64,000 bases of DNA from assembly GCA_029582155.1 (NCBI GenBank), contig CM055909.1, forward strand, positions 16,278,616 to 16,342,615, in the 5' to 3' direction. The notes below the pieces were generated by a model. It was given only the letters and a program-made list of their open reading frames with translations. It was not told where the DNA came from and ran no database searches. The position numbers were made by a program, and so were the translations under genes. The first letter of the stretch is position 1, and the number at the start of each line of letters is the position of its first letter. This stretch comes from Panopea generosa (Eukaryota; Mollusca; Bivalvia; Adapedonta; Hiatellidae). Of the stretch, positions 22,858 through 33,774 are shown piece by piece.

Positions 22858-23275
22858 AAGGACAGTTCACAACGACGGTCGAAACAAACAAAACAATTGC
22901 AACAGGTACATTTTACATTATGGTTGGTATATGTGAATCTCTGTTGAGTTATGACACTGCAGTGGAATTGAATATCATACCAGTTATAAAAGCAGTAAAA
23001 TCAAGCACAGGGGTATATGAAAATTACTCAGATCTGTTCAGAGGACTTGGAAAACTGAAAGATAGAACAATTAAGTTGCATGTTGATGAAAATGTAACTC
23101 CCATTGCTCATCTACACTAACCAATCCCATTTCATGTAAGAAAACAATTTGAGGAGGAACTTTAAAGGCTTGAAGAATTGGACATATTTGAACATGTAGA
23201 TGGTCCAACATCTTGGGTATCACCTATAATTGTAGCACCAAAATCAAACAACGGAATAAGATTATGTGTGGATAT
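22858..23275 (+). pseudogene. Ty3/gypsy reverse transcriptase, N-terminal part
   Basis: Segments include FRGLGKLKDRTIKLHVDENV, PIPFHVRKQFEEEL and GPTSWVSPIIVAPKSNNG, ending LCVDM at the insertion point. This is the standard start of the Ty3/gypsy RT ('...l.L..d..v.p.......p......v..el..l...gii......WvSP.v.v.K..g..R.cvDm'). Stop codons interrupt it twice. It is cut exactly after GTGGATAT by the 3.9-kb element. Confidence 0.75.
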
Positions 23276-24779
23276 GGGTGCTTTTCAAAATGATGAGGTT
23301 TTTTCTTTTTTCTCTCCTAACTTTAATTCCTTTCACTTTTAGAATGTGTTTGCGAGCAATTGATGGGTCAATCAATCTTGTTAACAAATTTGTTGAGTTT
23401 CAGCTGAATTGCTCAATCAGTAAAAAAGTTATGTAAGAATATACAGCTGAATTTGTCCCCTGTGCACCCAAAAAAGTGTGACATTTTTACATGAAAGCTT
23501 ATATTCATATGTGTTTTATTTTTTGAAACTGAATTGTATGGTTATATTTTTTTTTCTTTTTTAGGTAACTTAACCCTTTATCATTTTACAAAACATACTT
23601 TTAATAATAAATTATAAATTATTCTAACCAAATTTTGATGTCATGTGACAGAACCCCATCCATTAAAATAAAAAAATAAAATATTAAATCTACTTTTGGA
23701 ACACTACCATTCCAATTCAGCACTATTTTTCTAAAATCTTAATTTTCTTTTAATCCCTTTTAATCTGTCAGCTTTGAACAAATAACATAGTTTTATTAAT
23801 TCATACATTATTTTGTCCAGAATTTAGATGCATGTCTTCATACCCAAAAATGTCCCCTGTGTACCTTTTCAGTTGTTAGGTGTCAAATTTCTATTATTTT
23901 TTAAACTAAATGACATTCTGCTTTATTTTCCTAGAAATACAGTGGCGGGGATGCAAAAACAGCTTTCAGCTTCTCATATGCAGAGATGTAAAGCATCTGC
24001 ATGGTTTAAAGCAATGTCCCCTGTGCACCCTGTTTGGGCAGGGAGTTAACATGTCATAACTGACAGACGGGTGCTATTTCCATATTCTGAGAAATGTGTA
24101 CATAATATTTAGGCATCACTTGACAGTTTAGCAATTGGAGGTTCAGTGTATTGTAAATACTGGTAATTATTATTTTATTAGAAAGGTGAACTTTTAAAGG
24201 TTTTAAAATTCATTTCATATAGTTTCAACATTGAGGCATATAAAATGACATATTCTGTTTTAATATTTCATTTTAATTAATATTATCACAATTAAAAAAC
24301 ATAAAAACAGATTAAAATTATTCATGTAATGCTTTGATATATGCCCTGTGCTATATGCATTAATTAATTGGGTGCACAGGGGATGCTAAAATTTTAATAT
24401 GCATAGCAAAAATACCAGATTATAAGTTTGTACAGGAAATGAGTACCCCATTGGAAAAGCTGATAGTTAAGCTTCCTTTTCCAAGGAGATCACATAGAAA
24501 CAGTGAAAAACTAGAGCTATCACAGAAGGTGATGAATACCCCCGAACGCCGCCATGACAGAAAATGGTTTACCATTGTATGAAGTTTTATTAAATTATAT
24601 CCAATTGTTTTAAAGATATTCTCCAGACAAAACAAATACTTAATAAAAGAGAATGTTATGGATTGAGTTTTTGTATTGTTAATTTTTTTATGGTTTTGTT
24701 AAAATTAAAAACGGTCTTTTTAATTATTGTGTAGTGTACAAGCTTTCAAGGCAATCAATAAATGTTATGTTTCCTGTAC

Positions 24780-25330
24780 AATGCACTTCCTGTCATTATA
24801 TTCTACTATTGTATGAAGTTTGATGAAATTCCATCCAGTACTTTAAAAGTAATGCTCCGGACAAGGGAAATATATCAAAGGGCAATAACTCTGTAATTAG
24901 CAAGAATAGAGTTATGTTAACTGTACACTGCACTTCCTGTCATTATATTCTACCATTGTTTGAAGTTTGATGAAATTCCATCCAGTACTTTAAAAGTAAT
25001 GCTCCGGACAAGGGAAATATATCAAAGGGCAATAACTCTGTAATTAGCAAGAATAAAGTTATTTTTCTTGTACACTGCACTTCCTCTCATTATATTCTAC
25101 CATTGTATGAAGCTTGATGAAATTCCATCCGGTACTTTTCAAGTTTGCTCTGGACAAGAAAAAATATCAAAGGGCAATAACTTTGTTTGATGAAATTCTA
25201 TCCAGTACTTATCAAGTGATGCTCCGGACAAGGAAAATTGCAACGGACAGACCGACCGACAGACCGACCACAGGGTGACTCCAATATACGGTATAACCCC
25301 CTCAAACTTCGTTTGTCGGAGGTTTAAATA
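24780..25330. repeat. 147-bp tandem repeat, about three copies plus degenerate ends
   Basis: 'cacttcctgtcattatattc' recurs at about 24784, 24931 and 25078, giving a 147-bp period. Each unit includes 'agtactttaaaagtaatgctccggac' and 'aagggcaataactctg'. More degenerate copies precede (24420-24640) and follow it. It lies in the 3.9-kb element. Confidence 0.8.
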
Positions 25331-25365
25331 CTGTTGAAAAAAAAACACAGTGAAGTCTAGAAATT

Positions 25366-25870
25366 ATCAAAAGTTGCAGGAAACGTATGACAGAGAGAAA
25401 ATCAGAAAAAGAGCTGAATTTGCCAGGTATAGCTCAAAAGATAAGGAACAAAGACAACTAGATCCCGACTGATTTACAAATAAAAGAAAAGGAAAAACTA
25501 AAGAAGCAGAGGCAGAGAAGAAATAAAAAGAAGCAAAATGAACAAAGAACAAAAGCCAGGAAATGACAGAACAAAAGGAAAAACATTCAGATAAGAAGGC
25601 ATGAATGCAGACAGTCGAAACGGCGCCAGTTTGTAAAAGAGTACAACCTGCAAAACAGTACCTTCCTAGGGAATCCTAGGCATGGGCATCCACAATAGAC
25701 CATCTGGTAAAGAATGCCACACTGAAAAGATTGTCTCTGCTTAAAATTAGGAATGATGAAGAAAATGACACTATTGCTGATGTCATAGGTACAAGAAAAG
25801 TAGGCAGACCAACTAAATTTAAAGGTGAAAAGGCAGCAATGCTAAGAATCTGTGGATTGTAATAAAAGTC
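25366..25870 (+). pseudogene. Arg/Lys-rich coding remnant in the 3.9-kb element
   Basis: Open pieces in shifting frames read REKIRKRAEFARYSSKDKEQ, then LKKQRQRRNKKKQ, and later LKRLSLLKIRNDEEN and GTRKVGRPTKFKGEKAAM. The charge pattern suggests a helical, basic N-terminal domain like those of several transposon-encoded invertebrate proteins, but I cannot name it. Several stops interrupt it. A similar K/R-rich stretch lies at 29330-29570 in the second inserted element. Confidence 0.4.
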
Positions 25871-27203
25871 TTTGACAATTCAAGTACAGGCAGACAAAAC
25901 AGAGTAAAACCATGTCCTAGACAGGTGAATTTAAAACCATGTGGAAACCAAATTTTTTGAATATAATTCACGAGTCATGCCTAATAAAAAAGCTAACTCC
26001 TGGCAGGGGAATTAGGTTAAAATTCTGTGAACATTAATTGAACTATTGAATTTTATGTTGACAAAATTGTTAAATGGTAATTGATAGTGCCTATGCATTG
26101 AGACTTAGAACTTTATTCCATGCAATGGACAAATTTTATTCCATTGTTTAGAAATATTTTTTGTAGGGTTTAAATGTTCTCTTTCATACATTGATAACAC
26201 TAATAGTATTATTTCAAGCTCTACTGTAAGTACAGTTCATCTAGTTGTTAAAATGTTTACCAGAAAAAGTTATTTAGTTAAAAAAAATTGTTAATTACAA
26301 AAAAAATATTTGCGCTATAATTTGTCCCCTGTGCACCTTTTTCATAACATTACAAAGTATGTATGAATTCTATTACTTTATATAACCATTCATGATATTT
26401 TCTTATTTTCATACTTTATATGAAGTAATACATGTTATATATGTGATTGTTTGCTGTTAGTTGTTCTCTTAGCTACTATTTTCCCTTTGCATCATTACAT
26501 GCTGTTGAATTTTCAGGTAATTGTTCTAAAAAAAGTGTGATACTGTAGTTATGTTGAGGAATAATAAATATTCTATACCCAGAAATGTTTTAAGTAGATC
26601 ATTAATTATTTTATGACCATAAAAGTTATTATAAATGCAATGTCAATATGTGTCCCCTGTGCACCGAATCTCTGAAAAAATAGTTCAATTTTGAAATGAA
26701 AATTTTAGCAATTTTAAGTTACAATTTTTTTTGAAATTTGGTAGTTGATCTATAAACATGCATATGGTGAGGAAAATTCTATGCTAATTTTATTTTTGTT
26801 ATTTATACAGCAAAAACTTTGTGAGATAACAATTTATTTTCTATTCAAATTTGGACAAAAAGTGTGATTTTTTTTATTTTCCTTGAACAACTGATTAATT
26901 ATGCACACGACTATACACATATACCAGTTACTGATTATGTAATTCAGAAAATTGCCTATGATTCAGTCTATGTTCTTGTCATAAGACACTTTTACATATC
27001 ACTCATATTGTTGGATATGTTCGCAATATTTGGATTAAAGGTGGAAATATTTTCTGGTTTGTATATCCTGATACTTCCCCAAAGTTATTTCTGTGCAAAT
27101 TGAAGTATTTATTATCATGCAAAGTAGGTGACAATCATGAAGACTAGGTTTGAATATTCAACCCCTATGTCATACTTTTGCTTCATTATTTTGAAAAGCA
27201 CCC

Positions 27204-27880
27204 ATATGAGAAAAGCAAATGAGGCAATCAAGCGTGAAAGACATATTACGCCAACTATAGATGATGTTTTACTACAGTTAAATGGAGCTTAAGTATTCTC
27301 TAAGATCGACCTCAACAATGGATTTCATCAACTCGAGTTAAGCCCAGAATCAAGGTATATCACCACATTTATAACTCACATAAGTTTACAACTGTACAAG
27401 CGATTAAATTTTGGAGTATGTTCAGCTCCTAAAATATTTCAAAATGAGATACGTCAATCGTTACAAGGTTTACACGGAATATTAAACATATCCAACAACA
27501 TTATTGTACATGGCAAAAGTCAAGAGGAGCATGACACAAATTTATACAATTTGTTTAGAAGATTAAGTGAAAAGAACTTAACTCTCGATAAATGAAAATG
27601 TCAATTCAGTTTTAAAGAAGAAATTACAACTTTTTTTATACATATTTTCTGAGGAAGGTTTGTCACCAGATCCGAAGAAAGTGACTGCAATCAAGGATGC
27701 TGAATCCATTGGAAACCAAGAGCTTTCTAGGAATAACATCATTTGTAAGTCATTTTATACCGAATTATTTAACTGTTACAGAACCATTAAGAAAACTGAC
27801 ACGTGATAATGAAGAATGGAACTGGTCACAATGCCAACAAGATGAAGTGGAAACCACTAAATTTAATACCCACGAAAATA
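27204..27880 (+). pseudogene. Ty3/gypsy reverse transcriptase, C-terminal part, active-site DD changed to NN
   Basis: It resumes with MRKANEAIKRERHITPTIDD, a stop, FSKIDLNNGFHQLEL, LNFGVCSAPKIFQNEI, and then NISNNIIVHGKSQEEHD. The last is the YxDD-type catalytic box, normally '..DDi.v.g....eH'. Both aspartates read as asparagine, so polymerisation would be lost. Later pieces (ETKSFLGITSFVSHFIPNYL) are the RT tail or RNase H connection. Confidence 0.75.
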
Positions 27881-28139
27881 AATGATTCACAAAATATACA
27901 TTTGGTAAATCATTTACACTGACTACTGACTATTAGAATCAATATTTTACAACTCCAAAGCAAAACAACCAGTAAAATATGTTCAGGGAAATCAGACGCA
28001 CAGATAACATGAGCCGGCACTCCTATTCAGGTCCAGAAAAACTGATAGCATTGCAGAACAATACATATTGTAGAATCTGATAAATGGAACAAATAAGACT
28101 GTAAAGAAAACAAACATTACAATTGTTATTCAAGATTAA

Positions 28140-28990
28140 GTTATGAATTAACAGTGGTAGATATTGAAGAGGGAGAAATACTGTTACGTGGAACAAGATG
28201 TGTATTCTGCAATCAATGCAACAAATGGTTATAAATCTAGCACATGAAGGTCATCAGGGATTAGTGAAGACTGCAACAAACGGTTATAAATCTAGCACAT
28301 GAAGGTCATCTGGGATAAGTGAAAACTGCAACAAACGGTTATAAATCTAGCACATGAAGGTCATCAGGGATTAGTGAAGACGAATCAATTTTTTAAGAGA
28401 AAAGGTTTGGTTCCCATATATTGATGAACTTGTGGAAAGTACTTGTAAAAGATGTATACCATGTTTGGCAGTTCCACCAAAACCAACTCCAGAAAGAACC
28501 GTTGAAAATGAGTGTTTTACCAAAGAGACCTTGGGATGAACTCTCAATTGATTTTTTCGCACCAATACTGTGCGGAGATTATTTAATGGTGGTTATTGAT
28601 GACTACAGCCGCTTCCTGGTTGTCGAAATACTGACATCATTAACAGCAAAAAGTGTGATCCCACACCTTACCAGAATATTTGCAATGTTTGGAATTCCAT
28701 CTATTTGCCGGACAGACAACGGATCTCCATATAATGGTCAGAGAGCTATATAAGAGCTCAGAAATTTTGCAGATCACATAGGACTCAAACACAGGAAAAT
28801 AACACTATTACACCCAGAAGCTAACGGTCATGCTGAAAAGTTCATCTGTAGTCGAGGGATTAAGCTATATACAGAAATTATAAAAATTTCTCTGTAACTA
28901 TCGTGCTACACTGCACACAGTAACAGAAATTTCACCAGCAGAAGTCATTTTCAACAGGCAAATAAAAACAAAATTAACTGTATTCTCGGT
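28140..28990 (+). pseudogene. Ty3/gypsy integrase: zinc finger and core
   Basis: An H2C2-type finger region (INLAHEGHQGLVKT, then STCKRCIPCLAV-like) is followed by the core: RPWDELSIDFFAPIL, VVIDDYSRFLVVE, ICRTDNGSPYNG, a stop, and LLHPEANGHAEKF. The order D (IDF), D (TDNG), E (..AEKF) is the DDE integrase triad. The finger region is triplicated by a 55-bp tandem repeat that breaks the frame. Confidence 0.75.
28218..28382 (+). repeat. 55-bp tandem triplication within the integrase
   Basis: Three consecutive units begin at 28218, 28273 and 28328, each starting GCAACAAAYGGTTATAAATC. Copies one and three are almost identical. The 55-bp length is not a multiple of three and shifts the integrase frame. 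Confidence 0.9.
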
Positions 28991-29091
28991 ACAAAGAAAT
29001 GACAAGAAATGAGAGAAAGGGACTTGCAAAATAAAAGCAAAAACAAATTGTATGCCGATTCAATAACAAATGCAGAAACAACAAAATTACG

Positions 29092-31403
29092 GGTAAATCA
29101 CGGTAGGGTTAGAAGTATAGAGGGGTGCATGCTGTAGGTGTTTCCAAAGTTTTGGGCATTTTCTACAATTCGTTTTCTGTTGGCACCTACTTTAAGGTTA
29201 CGGACATTACATACTGGTTACATTTCATTGCTCTACTTTATGATATGGACAACTTGTACTAAAATACTGTGTTAAAATCTACCATTACAAACACTCATGT
29301 TTATTGTCCAACAGTTCCTAGTATGGATTTAAGATCACCAAAGGTATCCAGCAACAATTTCATTGATATAACAGATGGGAAATACAAAGAAACAGCTGAA
29401 ACCAGAAAAAGAAAATATGTCATCAAATTAAAACACTGGAGAGCAAAACAATAGTCAGACAAATATAAAATGAAACTTACACTTATGTTAAAAGAAACTG
29501 ACAGTGAAAGAAAGAAGAAAGCAAGACAAAAGGAAAAGGACATGGCCAAGTTCTGTACAATGAATAAATAGGGTTTTACGGCATACCAACACATTAGTTC
29601 TGTACAAGAAAGCAAAACATACTTATACGAGAAAATGTGTTGAAATACAACAATATCGAAATACAATGCAACAATACTACCCAGCAACAAAGATAAGTAC
29701 AAACAATGCTCCTGACGAATAAATAAAAATAAAGAGACAACATTTTTTGTTATAAGAAGAAAAAGAGCTGTTTAAACAACATAGACATAGAGAAAGAGAG
29801 TTAAAATGAAAGGCAGTGAAGAGTGTTTGTCGAACACCTCAGAACCGCGACCTTCCAGTTTTCCACAACAAGGTGCTACCATTTTTACATCAAAGTATTC
29901 AAAGCACACAAGTGTGCGGAGAAAGTGAAATCTGATACGAGTGTCAACAATTGTAAATAAAAAAGCTTACAATAAGCTCTACCTCGTAGATTCTTACAGA
30001 ACAAATATTGCAAGTTGATAACGCAGATGAACTAAAAAAAACCTAAGTAAAAGAAAGTGAAAAAAGAATACATTCCTGAAGCTGCACTGATCAAAGATTG
30101 TGTTCAGCTAAGATAAACACTCTAATGTGATTGGTGGATAGCTTTGAATATAAATTAATCTATTTTTAATAACTGCTCTGATTGGTCCGATATATACGAC
30201 CAAGGTACACGTTTCTTACCACGCACTTGAGTAAAGATAAAAAATAGACGATGACGTAATTCGCGGGTGGTTCTCAAATCCTCAATTATGAAAAGCCTAA
30301 AATTATCTCCCATTGCCAAAATGGTGACAATTTCTAAAAGCTGATTATGTTTTTACAGATAATTAGCGATTGATCGTGTTATGTATGATGTCAGCGTTAG
30401 CTTCTGGTAATTTTATAAATATTTCGCAGATTTACAATAATTGGAACTGTATGTATATAAATTTTCTTCTGTGAAAATGTTAAATATGATATTTAAATTG
30501 AGTTTACGGTAAAGAAAAATTGTGGGTGGGGTATTATAGTAATAAACTTATTGCTTTTTGGTTGTGTAGTTTCAGCATATAATTTTCTTTGGCATGATTT
30601 AAATATAGTATTGAAAACAACAATTAAGATCAATTATGTGTTGTTTTTTTTTAATATTTGAAATATAGTCGACTAGTTGCACTTTCTAGATATTTGAAGG
30701 CTATCATAGACTGCATTTATTTATCATATTGCCAAGTTCTCTTGGATAGATTGAATAGCTTTGAAGGCTTGACATTGCCATTATTGTATGTTATGACAGC
30801 AATAACTAGAAAAGAAGAGAAAGATATTTAAAATAATGTTTTAAATAAACTCCTGCTCCCATACTTTCACAGAATCAACAGAACAGAAATGATAGTCAAT
30901 AAAGAACAAAGATTAAATACAACATAATAAATAGAGACGTAGTCAGTTCTCCCTGAAATTCTCTCACTTCTCCCGGTCTTATTCAAACTCAAAAACTTGT
31001 GATTTAGATATGCATAATCCATTTAAGTTTATGTTTACATATTTCATATTATACTGCAAAGTGTATTGGTATTAATAAAAATCTGGACATGTGAACCGTT
31101 GATCAGGGCAAGTGATTTTCAGCCAGGGCAAGTAGATTTTTTCAACGTACTTGACCTAGGATAGTTCCCAATTTTGTTTTCATGGAGCATTGGTTATATG
31201 TAACCTGTAGTGTCCGTAACCAGACACTACCCTACCTACAACAAACAGGAAACAAAATAATTTCTCATTTTCTCTAGGATCCACTTTGGTTTAAATGACT
31301 CGATATATTAAACTTCCAAAATCATGTTGCTTAAATACAATTCTATTAGGTTTGATTTTGACCCCTATGTGCAACACAATTGGGCCCAATACGGTGATTT
31401 ACC
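29092..31403. mobile_element. 2.3-kb inverted-repeat element inside the integrase
   Basis: The left end is GGTAAATCACGGTA and the right end TACGGTGATTTACC (13 of 14 inverted). Further in, 'ggttacggacattac' (about 29195) pairs with 'gtagtgtccgtaacc' (about 31208), and 'ggttacat' and 'attgctc' pair as well. This implies imperfect inverted repeats of roughly 200 bp. It separates the integrase core from its C-terminal segment (TPGDYVLIKQ, at 31408). A Lys/Arg-rich broken ORF lies at 29330-29570. The target duplication is not resolved. Confidence 0.6.
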
Positions 31404-31640
31404 TGCTAACACCAGGAGATTACGTTCTTATCAAACAGTCAAAACAAAATAAACTATCAATGCCATTTGATGCAAAACCAGCAATTAGGTTCCATGGTTA
31501 AAGTTAAACAAGGAAACAGAACTGTGACAAGAGACACATCGCATTTTAAACCGATTCCAAGTTCAGCTCAGAGTTATACCAAAGGCACCATGGATAGAAA
31601 CGAAATGAATACAAACACAGCATGTGATTCACAAATATTT
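31396..31640 (+). pseudogene. Ty3/gypsy integrase C-terminal segment
   Basis: It encodes TPGDYVLIKQSKQNKLSMPF, then after a shift KVKQGNRTVTRDTSHFKPIP. The 'GD.VLv.q....nKl..pf.p.p ..... G....v.r....itR..ShFK' pattern is the SH3-like C-terminal region of Ty3/gypsy integrases. A frameshift lies near 31480. Confidence 0.7.
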
Positions 31641-31759
31641 AAACCATGTTTGTCAGAGAGAGAAAGAAAAAAACAAAAACATATCAGGATTATTCGAAGT
31701 AAGAAAGTGCAAAAAGTGCAGGTCATAATAAAGCCTGAAAATACTAGTGTCTGATTCTT

Positions 31760-32175
31760 ATATGGAATGCAACAGGTTCAACTTTCACATGCTAACAAAA
31801 ACAGCTGCGGACATTATGGATAAGACCAACTATGACCGAGGGTCAAATTACAGTCTCTGCCATGAAATGATAATTACTTTTAACATTTAGGCGTGTTTAT
31901 CAATAACAGTATCATTTACGGTTAGTGTACTTGTTAATTGTTTCTTCGTGAAGTATGTGAAATGTTATGTTTATCATAATATAATTAGGTACTCATGATA
32001 AAACTGATATTGTCAAAGTCAATAAAAGGTGAACTCAACATTTCATTGTTAACATTCATATTTGATATTTCTGGTAAAAGCAATACAACATAAACGAAAT
32101 AATTAAAATTTCTATTAAGTTATATCAATATGTACATTTACAATATGACTGTTAGATTATTATTTAAAAAAAAAG
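31760..32175. other. Sequence 3' of the Ty3/gypsy element, no gene
   Basis: AT-rich sequence without ORFs of note. With 32460-32670 it could be LTR-like (an AATAAA near 32602 and a 'cagtatcagagagaac' phrase near 32653), but no second LTR copy was found. Confidence 0.3.
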
Positions 32176-32457
32176 AGATTGATTGATTGATTGAATATTT
32201 TGTGTCATTTTTATGCCATCGATGGCTAACAGATGATCAGTTAACCTACCCACTGTTTCCTGGGATTAACCAGTACTCGAACACACCCCATTTCTGCAAT
32301 TAACTGAAAACTTTCCCACTTGAATCAGTGGCGAGAGACGAATGATAATAAGACACAATGTGAACCGGAGACTGTTGCCAGGCGGGGGATTCAAACTCAC
32401 ACGATTCCTGGATTGATAGTAAGACGCGTAACTGGCTGAGCTAATCTGGCCCGGCTA
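32176..32457 (-). mobile_element. tRNA-derived SINE, family A, full-length, minus orientation
   Basis: The 3' tail (GATTGATTGATTGA) is at the left. The head at the right reads, on -, GGGCCAGATTAGCTCAGCC (A box) and a B box GAGTTTGAATCCCCC near 32385. It carries the conserved body 'tgccatcgatggctaacagatg' and 'gaatcagtggcgagagacg'. Other copies are at 8126, 50948, 57491, 57938 and 59125 (-), and 59760 (+). Confidence 0.85.
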
Positions 32458-33141
32458 AAAAAAAAATAGGATTATAAGCATATATACTACATATTCATGA
32501 GTATAATTGTAGACCCGCCCACTAATTGATAACATAGCTTGTGTATGAATGAACTGTTACAATTAGTATAAGAGTAGAAGTTGGAGTCTTGCACTTGAGT
32601 GAATAAAACATATTAAACACATACCAAGTCTTGTGTATATATATTATATTTCCCAGTATCAGAGAGAACATTACAAAACTTAATATGCGTCTGTGCTAAA
32701 TGTCGAGGTTACGAATAACACTTGCTCTGGATCAATCAAACGCTCTAGAATCGTAAGGACTGCTTCACTGTATGTCCATTTTCCAAACTTAACAGTTATC
32801 TGCCTGGATCCGGTCCATGTGCAGGAAATCAGTCTAAAAGCAGTTTCATACTCAATTCAGAATAGCAAAATCTGCGCTTATTTTTTGAGGCAGTTTCACA
32901 AGTTTTTTAAACTTTCAATTGGGAATTTTTACCCCTCAATTGGGAAAAAATATACTATTTGTGATTGGGAATATGACTGAATAACAGCTGTAAAAATGGC
33001 CGGAAAAAAAACTCCACTGGGTATGCACGTAAAACAAATTTGATGTGTATCCATAAATTTTAATGCTCTGTACTGTGCAAAGAAGTTTTTATACATTTTA
33101 TGTTTTATGCAAAACTCTTGTCAAGAGTAATTCCTGCAAAT

Positions 33142-33378
33142 TAGTTACATTAGCAAAGTACTTGTACTATTGATACACAGTTACATTAGCAAAGTACTTG
33201 TACCTGTTACTGATACACAGTTACATTAACACAGTTACATTTGCAAAGTACTTGTACTACTGCTACACAGTTACATTAGCAAAGTACTTGTACTACTGAT
33301 ACACAGTTACATTAGCAAAGTACTTGTACTACTGATACACAGTTACATTAGCAAAGTACTTGTTCTACTGATACACAG
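33142..33378. repeat. 36-bp minisatellite, about 6-7 copies
   Basis: The unit contains TTACATTAGCAAAGTACTTG followed by 'tactactgatacacag'. Copies are nearly identical. Confidence 0.9.
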
Positions 33379-33774
33379 AGTGTTAAAAAATTTATATAAA
33401 CAACTTTTATCTTCCTCTGTATTTCTTGGTCTTCGTTTTGGCCAGTTTCTGTCCTCATGATTTCAATTGTTTGTGTTGGAGCGATTACTTTAACTTAAGC
33501 ATTACAGCACAAAGTATAAAGTAGTTTATTCTGATACTCTCTGAGATAGTATGCCCTTTAACATAGTGCTACTTTTACTTTCATTAATTTTGAATTTAAG
33601 TAAAACACTCAGAATTCTTCACTTGAGTCAATGAATCACATGTATATTTTTTTCTTATACCGCGTTTACAGATACATATATTTTCGGCATGAGGATTATT
33701 ATGCCCCAGCAATATGGTTACACTATTCACACGTTTCTAATTTTTCACTATAATATGATTTTTACAAATCATTG

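Larger units (their letters stand above)
23454..26665. repeat. Six dispersed copies of a 15-bp motif TGTCCCCTGTGCACC
   Basis: Direct copies lie at 23454, 24015, 26323 and 26651. A one-base variant (GTGTACC end) is at 23851, and an inverted copy with a changed first base pair is at 24371-24385. All are inside the 3.9-kb element, clustered towards both halves. The contexts differ, so this is not a simple tandem duplication. Repeated subterminal motifs often serve as transposase-binding sites, but here that is inference. Confidence 0.85.
23276..27203. mobile_element. 3.9-kb terminal-inverted-repeat element inside the RT
   Basis: The left end is GGGTGCTTTTCAAAATGATG and the right end is its inverse with two mismatches over 23 bp (27181-27203). 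The flanks are ATAT on both sides (23272-23275, 27204-27207). Removing the element and one ATAT restores an RT reading across the gap, so the ends are well fixed. The same pre-insertion site is also explained by a TA duplication with ends starting TGGG. The interior holds six copies of a 15-bp motif, a 147-bp tandem repeat and an Arg/Lys-rich broken coding stretch. I do not recognise the superfamily. Confidence 0.8.
21640..31650 (+). mobile_element. Decayed Ty3/gypsy retrotransposon with nested insertions
   Basis: The pol-order domains lie on +: protease-like remnant (about 21652-21820), reverse transcriptase split at 23275/27204, zinc-finger/integrase (28140-28990) and the integrase C-terminal segment (31396-31640). 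All pieces contain stops or shifts. Interruptions are a 29-bp satellite (21893-22835), a 3.9-kb inverted-repeat element (23276-27203), a 55-bp triplication (28218-28382) and a 2.3-kb inverted-repeat element (29092-31403). RNase H is largely missing. Clear LTRs were not found. The sequence is too degraded to be mobile. Confidence 0.75.
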
